DNA of 64,000 nt from Tenacibaculum sp. M341. GTDB taxonomy: Bacteria > Bacteroidota > Bacteroidia > Flavobacteriales > Flavobacteriaceae. The translations under genes and the position numbers were made by a program. The notes under the pieces were generated by a model, which was not told the origin of the DNA, made no database searches, and worked only from the letters and a program-made list of their open reading frames with translations. Below are positions 27,927 to 37,414 of the stretch, piece after piece. The stretch covers positions 124,001-188,000 of the forward strand of contig NZ_SJXJ01000003.1 of assembly GCF_004337695.1 (NCBI RefSeq). The letters run 5' to 3'. Position 1 is the first letter of the stretch, and each line of letters begins with the position of its first letter.

Positions 27927-28091
27927 ATGAGGCTAATTAAAAACAGAAGATTTACAGTTAGAAAAGTGACTAGAAAGTTTGCTTATCTACCTATAATGTA
28001 CAGAGGAAGCTTATTCTGGTTATCAAAGGTTAAAATAGAGAAAGCATTCAATGGAATGTCAATGAGAGTAATCAGTATTCAAAGGGCATAA
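27927..28091 (+). CDS. Small basic hypothetical protein
   Basis: 54 residues from ATG 27927, strongly basic (MRLIKNRRFTVRKVTRKF) with a hydrophobic middle (YRGSLFWLSKVKIEKAF). No family recognised. It has an ATG, ordinary codon use and lies between the dockerin-tail remnant and a structured leader. It could be a real small protein or chance; moderate to low confidence. Confidence 0.4.
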   Translation: MRLIKNRRFTVRKVTRKFAYLPIMYRGSLFWLSKVKIEKAFNGMSMRVISIQRA

Positions 28092-28111
28092 AAGCTTAAA
28101 CAAACAATTAA

Positions 28112-28177
28112 GTCCGTTCCCCTGGTAAAATTATATCCATATATAGTTTGCGTAGGGAACCCGGGGTGAAACGGACC
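28112..28177 (+). promoter_or_regulatory. Structured leader element
   Basis: GTCCGTT (28112-28118) pairs exactly with AACGGAC (28170-28176); inside, CCCC (28119-28122) can pair with GGGG (28163-28166), or GTTCCC with GGGAAC (28155-28160), giving two exclusive folds. G+C is much higher than in flanking DNA. It ends about 22 bases before the next start codon, so a translational switch is possible. Confidence 0.45.
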
Positions 28178-28198
28178 ATTTCAAAAAATAATTTTTAG

Positions 28199-30424
28199 AT
28201 GATGAGAAATTTACTATTCATATTTTTAGCTGTTTTTTCAACTCAGTTATTTTCACAAAACATTAGTTTTTCATTTGCAAATGCAAGAAATACTAACGAC
28301 GGAACGAATGATTATTATGAAGCAGATATTTACATTGCTTCTGATACAGATTTCATAGTAGGATCAGGACAAATTTATTTCAATTACAATACAGAGGCAT
28401 TTGGAGAAAATGTACATACCAATACCAATTTTGAAATGCTAAGACCTACTGGTTCAATTTTAGAAACAAGAATTTTAGGTGCAATTGATGCTTATCAATC
28501 ATTTATAGTAAATGACAATACAACTTCAAGAGTTTCTACTTCGTTTCAACAATTGGCGAGTAGCGGAACTATGGGAATGCCAGTAGTAAATAGTACGCCA
28601 CAGCATTTATATAGTATTAAAATTAAATATGCAGATGTAAGTAAAGATCCTAATGTTTCTTTTGAAACAGGGGGAGTGTTTTTAGATCAATTTTATACGG
28701 CTTGCGGACCAACAGCAGATACTACTTTTGCTTCTGCAAATTGTACTTCTAATCCAGGAACGCAAATAACAGGTGATAGTTATGATTCAGCAGGAGCTGC
28801 GCTTCCTATAGATGTAAACTGGACGGGTGCTTCTAGTGCTTTTTGGGGAATAACGTCAAATTGGAGTGATACAGTCATTCCAGATGCAACCAGAAATGTG
28901 ACAGTTCCTGATGTAGCTAATGATCCAATTTTAAATTCTGGAAATTATGTAACGAATGATTTAATTATTAACTCAGGTGCAGATTTAACTATAGATAATA
29001 ATGGACGTTTAAATGTTAATGGAAATTTATCCAATGATGGAGCTATTATTTTAAATGCTGATGCAAGTAATAGCAGTGTTTTTATAGTAGAAGGATCGGC
29101 AACAGGACAAGTTACTTTTCAGCAAGATGGTTTAGTAGCTAATGAGTGGACGGTTATTACTGCACCAGTGAGCGGACAAAGCATTAAAGAATTTGCAGAA
29201 AACGCAGCAAATGATATTCGTAAGAATACATCAGTAACCCCAAATAGATATGCAATTGCTTATTATGATGATAGCAATGCTGATGGAGCTAAATGGGTGT
29301 ATTATACTGCAGATGATTTATCATCAAGCGCATTAACATTTGAATTAGGAAAAGGATACGCAATATCTAGAGCAACAAACGGAGGAGTTTCTTTTACAGG
29401 AACTATTAATACAGGAGATGTTACAGAATCTGTAGCAGAAAGTAAGTGGAATGCTGTAGGAAATCCTTATACAGCTTATCTTCCTATTAATGATATTTCA
29501 GGAGAAAATTTTATAGCTGCTAACAGCAGTAAATTCGACCCTTCTTTTATGGCTGTTTACACTTGGGATGCTACTCAAAATAAATATGCAGCAATATCAT
29601 TATTAGATGCAGAAAGTAAAATAGCACCAGGACAAGGATTTTTTATTAGAACAAATTCAGGTGTTACAGATGTAACTTTTAATGCGAATCAAAGAGGGCT
29701 TCCTGTATCAACAGGATCGTCAACAAGAGGAGATAATGATAATGAAGATTTTTCAATTGAACTTTTAGCACAGTCAGGTGAAAATATGGTAGCTACTAAA
29801 ATTATGTATTCAAATTCTGGGACTAAAGGATTAGATGCCGGGTATGATATCGGGAATTTTAGCGGAGCTAGTTTTGATGTTTTTTCAAAGTTAGTTGAAG
29901 GTAATTCAGAAGAGAATTATACAATTCAATCTTTACCAGCTGATGGCTATCAAGAAGTAGTAATACCAATTGGAGTGGTAGCTCAAAAAGATGAAGAGAT
30001 TATATTCTCTGTAAACACCAATAAATTGCCAACAGATGCTACTATTTATTTAGAGGATAAACAAACAAACACGTTTAATGAAATTACCCAAGGTAGTTTT
30101 GCAGTTACCCTTAATGAAACATTAAAAGGTACAGGTAGATTTTATTTACACGCTTCAGGAAAAACATTAAGTTCAGATGATACAGTTATTAATAATGAAA
30201 GTATTTCAATTTTTAAATCAGCTAAAAACCAAATAACTATTACAGGAGTAGATACAAATGCAACAATAAAAGTATACTCAATATTAGGTAAAGAAGTTTC
30301 AAATACTCAAATAGTGTCTGGAACAACAGCGACAGTCAGTTTAGAGAATTTGTCAGTTGGAATTTACATAGTTAAACTTCAAACTGAACATTCAGAAATC
30401 AGTAAAAAAATTGTTTTAGAGTAG
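28199..30424 (+). CDS. T9SS-secreted protein with cohesin-like N-terminus
   Basis: 741 residues: signal peptide (LLFIFLAVFSTQLFSQ), then about 150 residues resembling a cohesin or related beta-sandwich (YEADIYIASDTDFIVGSGQIYFNYNTEAF...); a middle region found in many Flavobacteria secreted proteins (NWSDTVIPDATRNVTVPD, then WNAVGNPYTAYLPIND); and a C-terminal type IX sorting domain of about 75 residues (ITGVDTNATIKVYSILGKE...GIYIVKLQTE). It should cross the outer membrane through T9SS and be anchored at the surface. Its position next to two dockerin-tailed proteins suggests a scaffold/partner pair; the cohesin call is by eye. Confidence 0.8.
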   Translation: MMRNLLFIFLAVFSTQLFSQNISFSFANARNTNDGTNDYYEADIYIASDTDFIVGSGQIYFNYNTEAFGENVHTNTNFEMLRPTGSILETRILGAIDAYQSFIVNDNTTSRVSTSFQQLASSGTMGMPVVNSTPQHLYSIKIKYADVSKDPNVSFETGGVFLDQFYTACGPTADTTFASANCTSNPGTQITGDSYDSAGAALPIDVNWTGASSAFWGITSNWSDTVIPDATRNVTVPDVANDPILNSGNYVTNDLIINSGADLTIDNNGRLNVNGNLSNDGAIILNADASNSSVFIVEGSATGQVTFQQDGLVANEWTVITAPVSGQSIKEFAENAANDIRKNTSVTPNRYAIAYYDDSNADGAKWVYYTADDLSSSALTFELGKGYAISRATNGGVSFTGTINTGDVTESVAESKWNAVGNPYTAYLPINDISGENFIAANSSKFDPSFMAVYTWDATQNKYAAISLLDAESKIAPGQGFFIRTNSGVTDVTFNANQRGLPVSTGSSTRGDNDNEDFSIELLAQSGENMVATKIMYSNSGTKGLDAGYDIGNFSGASFDVFSKLVEGNSEENYTIQSLPADGYQEVVIPIGVVAQKDEEIIFSVNTNKLPTDATIYLEDKQTNTFNEITQGSFAVTLNETLKGTGRFYLHASGKTLSSDDTVINNESISIFKSAKNQITITGVDTNATIKVYSILGKEVSNTQIVSGTTATVSLENLSVGIYIVKLQTEHSEISKKIVLE

Positions 30425-30446
30425 TTTTTATATAACAAAAAGAATC

Positions 30447-30611
30447 ATGAAGAATAATAAACAACAAGATAATATTTCACGTAAAGAAGCTTTACAAAAA
30501 ATAGGAAATTACGGAAAGTACACAGCATTAACAGCATTAGGTACGTATTTAATACTAAACCCTAAACAAGCTCAAGCAGCTTCGCCAGAAGCTCCAGGGG
30601 ATGGATTTTAA
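30447..30611 (+). CDS. Small hypothetical protein
   Basis: 54 residues from ATG 30447, 23 bases after the preceding gene and ahead of a strong terminator, so a genuine last gene of the unit. Composition: charged N-terminus (SRKEALQKIGNYGKY), a hydrophobic stretch (TALTALGTYLILNP) and a small-residue tail (QAASPEAPGDGF). It looks like a small membrane-associated or exported protein; proteins with this outline occur in other Flavobacteriaceae, function unknown. Confidence 0.65.
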   Translation: MKNNKQQDNISRKEALQKIGNYGKYTALTALGTYLILNPKQAQAASPEAPGDGF

Positions 30612-30624
30612 TTATTTTTTAAAA

Positions 30625-30655
30625 AAAAGGCTCTCAGTTTACTGAGAGCCTTTTC
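30625..30655. terminator. Bidirectional intrinsic terminator
   Basis: A perfect 14-bp stem (AAAAGGCTCTCAGT with ACTGAGAGCCTTTT) around a TT loop, with A run before and T run after, can stop transcripts from both sides: the surface-protein unit and the stress-protein gene. Confidence 0.92.
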
Positions 30656-30720
30656 TGGCATTCGGGGGGCGTGTTTCCTTTACTTTCCAGAACTAGTAAA
30701 GAAAAAATATTATTAATGTT

Positions 30721-31569
30721 TTAATTTTTTAAATCGTGTAATGTAAGTACAGGAACGCTTGCGTTATAACCCAGCTCCTTAACCATTGGTTTGGTAAAAA
30801 CAGAATCAAAAAAAGCATGCTTAGAATTAATAAAAGTGATCATTCCGCTTTCTCTACTTTGAATGAATAATTGCAAACCTTCATTAATATTTTTTGTTTT
30901 TAAATAATGAAAAGAGTATTCAATACCATCAAAACATTCTTCTAACAATAGTTTTTTATCTTTTTGTTCTTCAGATAACTCACTTTCTGCACCAACGTGT
31001 AAAACTCTTACAGGTGCATTGGTTATTTTCGATATTTCTAATAAGTAGCTTAATTCACGTTGTTTGTATGAAGTTTTAAAACTTGTAGGGAATACAATTT
31101 CGTTTGGTTTTTTAAAAACAACATCATTAGGAACAACCAGTACTGGGCAGTTTCTTACTTTTTCCATCATTTCCACGGTGTTACTACCTACAACACTATC
31201 AAGATCATTGGTCTTACCTTTGCTGCTAACAATAACTATTTCTATGTCTTTGTCATCAATAAAGTTTTTTACAGCTTCTAAAGGAGAGTTGTAAGCATTT
31301 ACAGTAAAATATTCATGCTTCTCATATGGTCCATTAGCTTTTATTTGTGCTAACATTTTTTCTAGTCCCTCATAAGAAATTTCTTTTGCATTTTCATAAG
31401 CAGTGTCTCCAGGAGTAGGAACAATAAAATTAGATAAAAGGCTATCTGTTTGAAACGCGTTTAATATGTAAAAATCTACTTTTTCATATTTATATAATTC
31501 GCTGGCATAATTAATTGCTGACCAAGAATTTTTAGAGAAGTCTGTTGGTATTAATATCTTTTTTTTCAT
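30721..31569 (-). CDS. Universal stress protein, tandem UspA domains
   Basis: 282 residues made of two Usp domains: the first opens KKKILIPTDFSKNSWSAINYASELY and carries the nucleotide-loop motif VVGSNTVEMMEKVRNCPVLVVP; the second (from about 155, EIVFPTSFKTSYKQRELSYL) is more divergent. Tandem Usp proteins are cytoplasmic and usually bind ATP or AMP. It is divergent from cysC, with a 157-base shared upstream region. Confidence 0.9.
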   Translation of the reverse strand: MKKKILIPTDFSKNSWSAINYASELYKYEKVDFYILNAFQTDSLLSNFIVPTPGDTAYENAKEISYEGLEKMLAQIKANGPYEKHEYFTVNAYNSPLEAVKNFIDDKDIEIVIVSSKGKTNDLDSVVGSNTVEMMEKVRNCPVLVVPNDVVFKKPNEIVFPTSFKTSYKQRELSYLLEISKITNAPVRVLHVGAESELSEEQKDKKLLLEECFDGIEYSFHYLKTKNINEGLQLFIQSRESGMITFINSKHAFFDSVFTKPMVKELGYNASVPVLTLHDLKN

Positions 31570-31726
31570 GGTGAATCTGCTTTTTAGTTAGGTCAAAAAT
31601 AGATTGCTTTATCATTTTAAAAAATGACCATTATCAGTTTTTGAAAAAAGGTAGTAGAAAACAAGAAGTTTTTAATACGCCGATTTATTATCATATTTTT
31701 GATGAAGCAAGTTGATGTAAATAGTT

Positions 31727-32272
31727 ATGAAACTAAAAAAAGGAACTGTTATTTGGCTTTTTGGTTTGTCAGGAGCCGGAAAAACTACTTTGGCAGAAGC
31801 TCTTAATGAAAAGTTAGTACAGGAAGGTTTTTTAACCAAAAGGTTAGATGGAGATGTACTTCGAAAAGGTTTAAATTCAGATTTAGGCTTTGAAGAAAGT
31901 GATAGAAAAGAAAATATTAGAAGAGTAGCAGAGGTTGCTAAGTTATTTTCAGAAATGGGAGTTATAACGATCTGTTCATTTATTACCCCCAAAGAAACAT
32001 TAAGAAGTTTAGTAAAAGATATTATTGGAAGCGATAAAGTAATTGATGTTTTTGTTGATTGTTCTCTTGAAGAATGTATTAAACGAGATGTAAAAGGATT
32101 GTATAAAAAAGCCCTGAATAAAGAAATTTTAAATTTTACAGGAATTGATGCTGTTTTTGAAACTCCAGTACATCATAGCTTAACTGTGAATACAGAGAAT
32201 CAAACAATTGAAAAAAGTGTATTATCAATTGAGCTATTTTTGAATGGAACTACAGTTTTAGAAACAAAGTAA
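31727..32272 (+). CDS. cysC: Adenylyl-sulfate kinase
   Basis: 181 residues. P-loop FGLSGAGKTT near the N-terminus, the APS-site region RLDGDVLRKGLNSDLGF and RKENIRRVAEVAKL, then FITPKE and FVDCSLEECIKRDVKGLYKKA are diagnostic for APS kinase, which phosphorylates adenylyl sulfate to PAPS. No cysD/N/H is seen nearby, so it may supply PAPS for a sulfated product rather than assimilation. Its stop is directly adjacent to the stop of the convergent STM4014-like gene. Start ATG 31727. Confidence 0.93.
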   Translation: MKLKKGTVIWLFGLSGAGKTTLAEALNEKLVQEGFLTKRLDGDVLRKGLNSDLGFEESDRKENIRRVAEVAKLFSEMGVITICSFITPKETLRSLVKDIIGSDKVIDVFVDCSLEECIKRDVKGLYKKALNKEILNFTGIDAVFETPVHHSLTVNTENQTIEKSVLSIELFLNGTTVLETK

Positions 32273-33343
32273 TTATTTAAAGAACAAAGCACATTGCTCG
32301 TGCGTAGTTAAGTTGTTTTTATTCGTAATGTTCAATAACATATCTCCAAAAGCATTAATTTCTAGTACATATACTTGTTTTTTAGGAGTTAAAAGTACAT
32401 CTACACCCGCATAAAATAATTTAGGATAGCAACTCATAGCTTGTTCAGCAATTGTTTTAATCTTATGAATCGTATCAGTAGTTAAATTTAAGGAGTCTAA
32501 GTTTAATTTTTCATTCCCTAAATGCAAATTAGTTATAGTGTGTTTGCTACCTCTAGGTACTATAAATTCTGCTTTTCCATTGATAACAACTACTCTAAAA
32601 TCAATATTTAAGTTTTGATGTTTAAATTTTGGCAACCATAATTCTATGTGCAAGGAATTGAAAGGTATTTTATTCCAGATATTATTGATGCTTTTTTCGG
32701 TATGATAACGTTTCAGTTTTAAACTATTGAATAAATGATGCTCTTTTAAATCAATGGTAGTATGTAACTGAATGTTTTTTTCGTCTTTGTATCTAAAAGC
32801 CATGACTCCAGAAGCAGACGATCCAGCTTTAGGTTTTAAAAATACCTGATGTATTTGTTGTTGTTGCATTATTTGTTTCAAATGCGAGTAAGAATTACAA
32901 GTCAAATGTGGAGGTACAGCTACACCATTTGTATGTAAATGTTTGGTAGTTTTAGATTTATCAAATACAGCTAAAATATCTAAAGGATCGTTAATAAATG
33001 TAATTTGATACTGTTTTTCTAAGTGTTTAATAGAAGTAAGTAAAACTTCCCATCCCTTTAGCCATAAATTAAAATCAGCAATCTGTCCGAAAAGAAAAGT
33101 TTTATTTAAAACAATGTTTCTTTCGGTTTCATTACTACAAGCTAATAATAGAATTTGTTGATAGGTTTCAAAATCTTCCCCTGCAGATTCTAAGCGAATA
33201 CAGTATTTTGTGTGTTTAGAAAGAGAAAAGTTATGGTTGATAATATCAATATAACTAATAGAAATCAGCTCTTTTTGTAGAGCTGATTTCCAAAATTGAA
33301 TTCGCCTTGAATTTTTAGGCGCTATTATAATGTGTTGTTCCAA
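32273..33343 (-). CDS. STM4014-family ATP-grasp protein
   Basis: 356 residues. An ATP-grasp signature is visible: VFLKPKAGSSASGVMAF (ATP-binding loop) and FYAGVDVLLTPKKQVYVLEINAFGD (metal/ATP site). Enzymes of this fold join a carboxylate to an amine or thiol using ATP. It is the last gene of the six-gene operon and starts 12 bases after the STM4015-like stop. The naming rests on the conserved neighbourhood; substrate unknown. Confidence 0.82.
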   Translation of the reverse strand: MEQHIIIAPKNSRRIQFWKSALQKELISISYIDIINHNFSLSKHTKYCIRLESAGEDFETYQQILLLACSNETERNIVLNKTFLFGQIADFNLWLKGWEVLLTSIKHLEKQYQITFINDPLDILAVFDKSKTTKHLHTNGVAVPPHLTCNSYSHLKQIMQQQQIHQVFLKPKAGSSASGVMAFRYKDEKNIQLHTTIDLKEHHLFNSLKLKRYHTEKSINNIWNKIPFNSLHIELWLPKFKHQNLNIDFRVVVINGKAEFIVPRGSKHTITNLHLGNEKLNLDSLNLTTDTIHKIKTIAEQAMSCYPKLFYAGVDVLLTPKKQVYVLEINAFGDMLLNITNKNNLTTHEQCALFFK

Positions 33344-33355
33344 ATACGTTACAAA

Positions 33356-34468
33356 TTATTCACCAACCTCAACATAATACCACTCGTCTTCAATAGCATC
33401 CTCATAATAATCTGAGTATTCAAAACTACCTTTGCTACCAAATCGCTTGCGAAGTGAATCGGTTTGCTCTTCAGTCATATAATGAAAATCACAATTTAAT
33501 CGATCTAGTTGATCTAATTTTTCATTTCTTAATAATGATTCACCACCTTCTTTTTTCAAAACTCCCATTGAAATATCTAGTACCTTAATTCGGTCTAAAA
33601 TTTCATGATTTTCAAGTGCTAGCACAATATCATCTTGAATTTCAGAATTCATAAGACCTAAATGTTGTAAGCTAGGGAAAGGCTTGTCTGCAAGTAATTT
33701 TTGAACAGTTTCTTTAGTTACAGTTGCACCATAATCAGAAGTTCCAAACCAAATTTCTAAATATTCTAAACTAGTTAATGAGTTTTTAGAATTAGCGATA
33801 TTTTGAATTAATTCATCATCTAAACCTCCAGATTGAATCGTTAATAGTTTTAAGTTAGGTAAATCAAAATTTCCCATTGTTAAACCATTTCCTCCTTTAA
33901 TTCTTAGCGTTTCTATATGGCTATAAGCTTTAAGAAAATCTTCAAAATCTGATTGTTGAATCCAAGATATTTCATTCTCTTCAGATTCAATATCACCTAT
34001 GTAAAAGTGTTTCACATTAGAAAAACGGTCTTTATGCTCTACTAAAAAATCTAAAATATGTTTACTGCTTTTATCATATCCTTCTTCCCACATACCAATA
34101 ATGATTTCTTCAACCTCATCACTATTTTCTTGTTTGATAAAACTGTTTAAAAGCTCTAAAATTTCAGGATCATCTTCATATTCATAAGAGATGAATTTAT
34201 AAGCATATTCAGGATTCACCTTGTCGTTTAAAGAGTAGGTTTTAACAGGTCTAGAAGGAGCGCTAACAGCTTTGTAACCCTTTTTTTCTTTGGAAGCAAT
34301 TAGTTTGTTCGCATCTTTTAATGCAGCTTCTTCAGAGTCAAAAGTTTTTGTTTTTTGTGTGCCTTGTGTTCCTATTTTACCATAGGTTACGGTGTGGTTA
34401 TTACCGTCGACTGAAATTTCCCAAAATTTTTGAGAACTACCATCTTTAAATTCTAAATGTTTTTTCAT
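33356..34468 (-). CDS. STM4015-family protein: WGR domain plus leucine-rich repeats
   Basis: 370 residues. Residues 1-70 are a WGR domain (KFWEISVDGNNHTVTYGKIGTQGT, then AALKDANKLIASKEKKGY). Residues about 130-340 contain irregular leucine-rich repeats (IETLRIKGGNGLTMGNFDLPNLKLLTI). The acidic C-terminus ends SDYYEDAIEDEWYYVEVGE. WGR domains bind nucleic acid in other proteins, but here it may be the substrate or a scaffold of the radical SAM and ATP-grasp enzymes encoded around it. Three bases separate it from the radical SAM gene upstream. Confidence 0.82.
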   Translation of the reverse strand: MKKHLEFKDGSSQKFWEISVDGNNHTVTYGKIGTQGTQKTKTFDSEEAALKDANKLIASKEKKGYKAVSAPSRPVKTYSLNDKVNPEYAYKFISYEYEDDPEILELLNSFIKQENSDEVEEIIIGMWEEGYDKSSKHILDFLVEHKDRFSNVKHFYIGDIESEENEISWIQQSDFEDFLKAYSHIETLRIKGGNGLTMGNFDLPNLKLLTIQSGGLDDELIQNIANSKNSLTSLEYLEIWFGTSDYGATVTKETVQKLLADKPFPSLQHLGLMNSEIQDDIVLALENHEILDRIKVLDISMGVLKKEGGESLLRNEKLDQLDRLNCDFHYMTEEQTDSLRKRFGSKGSFEYSDYYEDAIEDEWYYVEVGE

Positions 34469-34471
34469 AGT

Positions 34472-35320
34472 TTATGACTTTATAATTCGAGTTAATAATT
34501 CGTTTCCGTAGATTTCTTTTAAGTTAAGCTGATCCAGATTCATGTATCCAATATAACAGCCACAAGTGTTATTTGGGCATTGCGTTTTTTGAGTTAAATC
34601 GCTTAAATTATGTGTGTAAATATTACCTAGTTTACGTTTCACAAAATGGCAAGGATATACATCTCCTTCTCCAGTAATTGAAAAACTAGTATACCCAGCT
34701 TGACAAGGTTTGTTTAATGAATTATGACGTGTATTATTAATTTTAAAATACGGATCTATTTGTGATAACCAAGCTTGTTCGTTTTCACTATAATAATTTT
34801 CTTCTCTTTTGTATGCGTTAATCCAAAGATACCTATCGTTAAGAGAGGTTTTTAATTTTTCAATCGCTTCATAATGCGATTTCATTCCTACAACTCCCAC
34901 ACTAAATTGTATGTTTTGCTCAATTAAATACTGACATTTATTGATGAACTTTTCAAAGTCAACCTCATCAGGATGATACGTAACCCAAAGTCTAAAAGTA
35001 TCAGGATTAACCTCTTTTATCCATTGTAGTTTACAAGATAAATTCGTTTGAATAGAGATAAGTTTTACTTGTTGCATATGGCTCAAATTGATCATTGCTT
35101 TTTGATAATAAGGCCTTATCAATCCTTCTCCCCAAGGAGTTAATAAAATCCTTAAGTTTTCAGTTCTTTCTTCAGCCCAATTTACAAAATTGTGTAAACA
35201 TTCTTTGTCGTACGCTAATTCTTCACGCGTATTTTTCTTTTTGGCAAACGGACAATAATGACAATCGTAATTACAACTATCTAAGCTCCCTCTGTAAAGT
35301 ATGTTCCAATTTACTTCCAT
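34472..35320 (-). CDS. STM4011-family radical SAM protein
   Basis: 282 residues with the 4Fe-4S/SAM motif CNYDCHYC close to the N-terminus (YRGSLDSCNYDCHYCPFAKK) and a C-terminal cysteine group (CPNNTCGC) that may hold a second cluster. It should generate a 5'-deoxyadenosyl radical; substrate unknown. It overlaps the upstream STM4012 gene by 10 bases, so the two are translationally coupled. Confidence 0.88.
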   Translation of the reverse strand: MEVNWNILYRGSLDSCNYDCHYCPFAKKKNTREELAYDKECLHNFVNWAEERTENLRILLTPWGEGLIRPYYQKAMINLSHMQQVKLISIQTNLSCKLQWIKEVNPDTFRLWVTYHPDEVDFEKFINKCQYLIEQNIQFSVGVVGMKSHYEAIEKLKTSLNDRYLWINAYKREENYYSENEQAWLSQIDPYFKINNTRHNSLNKPCQAGYTSFSITGEGDVYPCHFVKRKLGNIYTHNLSDLTQKTQCPNNTCGCYIGYMNLDQLNLKEIYGNELLTRIIKS

Positions 35321-36615
35321 TCAAAATCGCTCATTAATTGTTTGCTGTTTTCTGAATATAATGCCGGACCAATCACATCTTCGTAGCACATACCTTCTTG
35401 GTTTAAAGAGAAAACATTAGTCGTTATTTCTGTAAGCCAATTTCTTTCTTGAAGTTCGTTTAATATATGAAATTCTTCAAACGGACTTTTATCAAAGGTT
35501 TCCTCATAAAGAGCTATATTTAGCGTACCACCATCGGTTAAAGATTTTATTAAAAAACGACGCTTCTGTTCTTCAATATTTAAACGCACACCGTAATTAA
35601 CACTTTTAAAGTGTTTGGTGCTCATGTATTCATTAATAATGGTTTTTATTTCTTTACGTTTTACAGCATAATCAGTACTGTAATGAAGATTTTTAGTGTA
35701 TGAGCGTGCACCAGCACCAATACCAATCATATTGTCAGTAATTGCAGAGTAACCTGTGTTTGGGCGACAGTCAATAGCTTCTTTTCTTCTAAAACAACGC
35801 ATGCTAGTTTGAATGTATCCATTGTTTAACAGAAAATCTCTTCCTGTAATATAAAGTTCAAATTGATGTTGGCTTTCTTTTTGATTTTTAACTCCAAGTC
35901 CTGTTAGTTTTCTTATATATAAAGGATATAAAAAAATCTCAGTAGGTTGGTAATGAATTGTTTTTTCTAAAGAGTATAAAAATGATTCTTTAGTTTGATT
36001 ATGGGTTCCGTATATCAAATCTAAATTAAATTCTTCAACACCAGCTTGCGCTATGTTTTCAACTGCTTTTAATGTGGTTTCTATTTTTTGCGGTCTCCCT
36101 AATGCATCCATTTCATCTTGAATCCAAGACTGAATTCCCATACTCAATCTAGCTATTTTGTACGATTTAATGAGAGCTATTTTTTCTGAACTCAACGTTT
36201 TGGGTGATGCTTCAATAGACCCAAAAAATTGTTTAGGGTTTACGCCAAAATCAACAATACTCTTAAACAACAACTCAAGTTCATCAACAGTTAAAAAAGT
36301 AGGAGTACCACCACCAATTGCAAAGTTCTTTACATGTAAATTAGGAATTACTTCAGAAATTTGTGCCATTTGTAACTGTAGCGTTTCAATGTATTTAGAC
36401 ACTCTTTCTTTCGGATTTGAAACGGTAAAAAGGTTACAAAAACCACAACGCATTTCGCAAAACGGAATGTGTGTGTAAAAGAATGCTGAGTTTTCTTCTT
36501 TCCAAATATCTTTTAATTGAATAGGAGAGAAGGTTCTGTAAGTAGATTTATGTGGATACGAATACGTGTATCCTTGATATGGTTTTGTGATGTCTAAAGT
36601 ATCGGAAACTAACAT
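35311..36615 (-). CDS. STM4012-family radical SAM protein (HemN-like)
   Basis: 434 residues resembling oxygen-independent coproporphyrinogen oxidase: cluster motif CEMRCGFC (HIPFCEMRCGFCNLFTV), GGGTPTFL, SIEASPKTL, MGIQSW and DLIYGTHNQT in HemN order, and a C-terminal region with RRFLIKSL. It probably is not HemN itself, as its partners are STM4011, STM4013 and STM4015. Overlaps the preceding gene by 7 bases and the next by 10. Confidence 0.9.
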   Translation of the reverse strand: MLVSDTLDITKPYQGYTYSYPHKSTYRTFSPIQLKDIWKEENSAFFYTHIPFCEMRCGFCNLFTVSNPKERVSKYIETLQLQMAQISEVIPNLHVKNFAIGGGTPTFLTVDELELLFKSIVDFGVNPKQFFGSIEASPKTLSSEKIALIKSYKIARLSMGIQSWIQDEMDALGRPQKIETTLKAVENIAQAGVEEFNLDLIYGTHNQTKESFLYSLEKTIHYQPTEIFLYPLYIRKLTGLGVKNQKESQHQFELYITGRDFLLNNGYIQTSMRCFRRKEAIDCRPNTGYSAITDNMIGIGAGARSYTKNLHYSTDYAVKRKEIKTIINEYMSTKHFKSVNYGVRLNIEEQKRRFLIKSLTDGGTLNIALYEETFDKSPFEEFHILNELQERNWLTEITTNVFSLNQEGMCYEDVIGPALYSENSKQLMSDFEWK

Positions 36616-37412
36616 TTGCTAAGGTATTCTAAATAAGGTACAGTCATTACAGTTTCATGTGCATTTCTATGCCCCCAATGGTCATGCTCACCATAGGCAG
36701 TTCCATGATCGCTGCAAACGATAATCAATTTATTAGTGTTACGTGTTTTTAAACGCTCTTGTAATATTGATAACTGACTATCTACATATTGCAATGCAGC
36801 AGCATGGGTTTCAATATCATCGTTTTGCTTTCCTTCTAAATAAAAATGAGTGGGTTGGTGTGTAGCAGATATATTAATAAATAAACACAAAGGATTAACA
36901 TCATTTAAATATTTTTCAGCTGTTTTAAATTGAAAAAAAGTAGAATCTTTTTCGGTAACACCAAGTTGTTCGTTCCATTCACTATGTTGAAACATTCCTG
37001 GTAACACATTTCCTATGGCATTTTTCTTATTAAAAAAACCAACACCTCCAATACAAACTGTTGTATAACCTTTGTTAGCAAGTGCTTCTATAAAGTTAGA
37101 TTCTTTAAAAACAAAGGTGTTTTTATTGGTAGATTCACTGCCTTCAAAACTACTCGCAAAAAGGCGAGGCGTAATTTGTTGACCAATTTTGGTAGGTAAA
37201 AAACCTGAAAAAAAGGCAAGGTGTGCAGGATAGGTAAAACTAGCGGGAGTATATCTTTTTTCCCAGCCAGCGTTTGGTAACCACTTAGAAAAATTAGGTA
37301 GTTTACCTTCATTAAATAATTGCTGACTAACATCGTAACGCAATGAGTCTAATGTAATAAAGATAATATCGTAGTTAGGTATTATAGTATTAAGGTTGAT
37401 ATTTGCAAGCAT
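36609..37412 (-). CDS. STM4013-family sulfatase-like hydrolase
   Basis: About 267 residues from ATG 37412, two bases after the HAD stop; an upstream in-frame ATG at 37475 lies within the HAD gene and is less likely. Alkaline-phosphatase-fold motifs: IFITLDSLRYD (metal site), TPASFTYPAH with a Thr/Ser as possible nucleophile, and IVCSDHGTAYGEHDHWGHR (second metal site). It should hydrolyse or transfer a phosphate, sulfate or phospho-head group. Operon member. Confidence 0.87.
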   Translation of the reverse strand: MLANINLNTIIPNYDIIFITLDSLRYDVSQQLFNEGKLPNFSKWLPNAGWEKRYTPASFTYPAHLAFFSGFLPTKIGQQITPRLFASSFEGSESTNKNTFVFKESNFIEALANKGYTTVCIGGVGFFNKKNAIGNVLPGMFQHSEWNEQLGVTEKDSTFFQFKTAEKYLNDVNPLCLFINISATHQPTHFYLEGKQNDDIETHAAALQYVDSQLSILQERLKTRNTNKLIIVCSDHGTAYGEHDHWGHRNAHETVMTVPYLEYLSKC

Positions 37413-37414
37413 AG

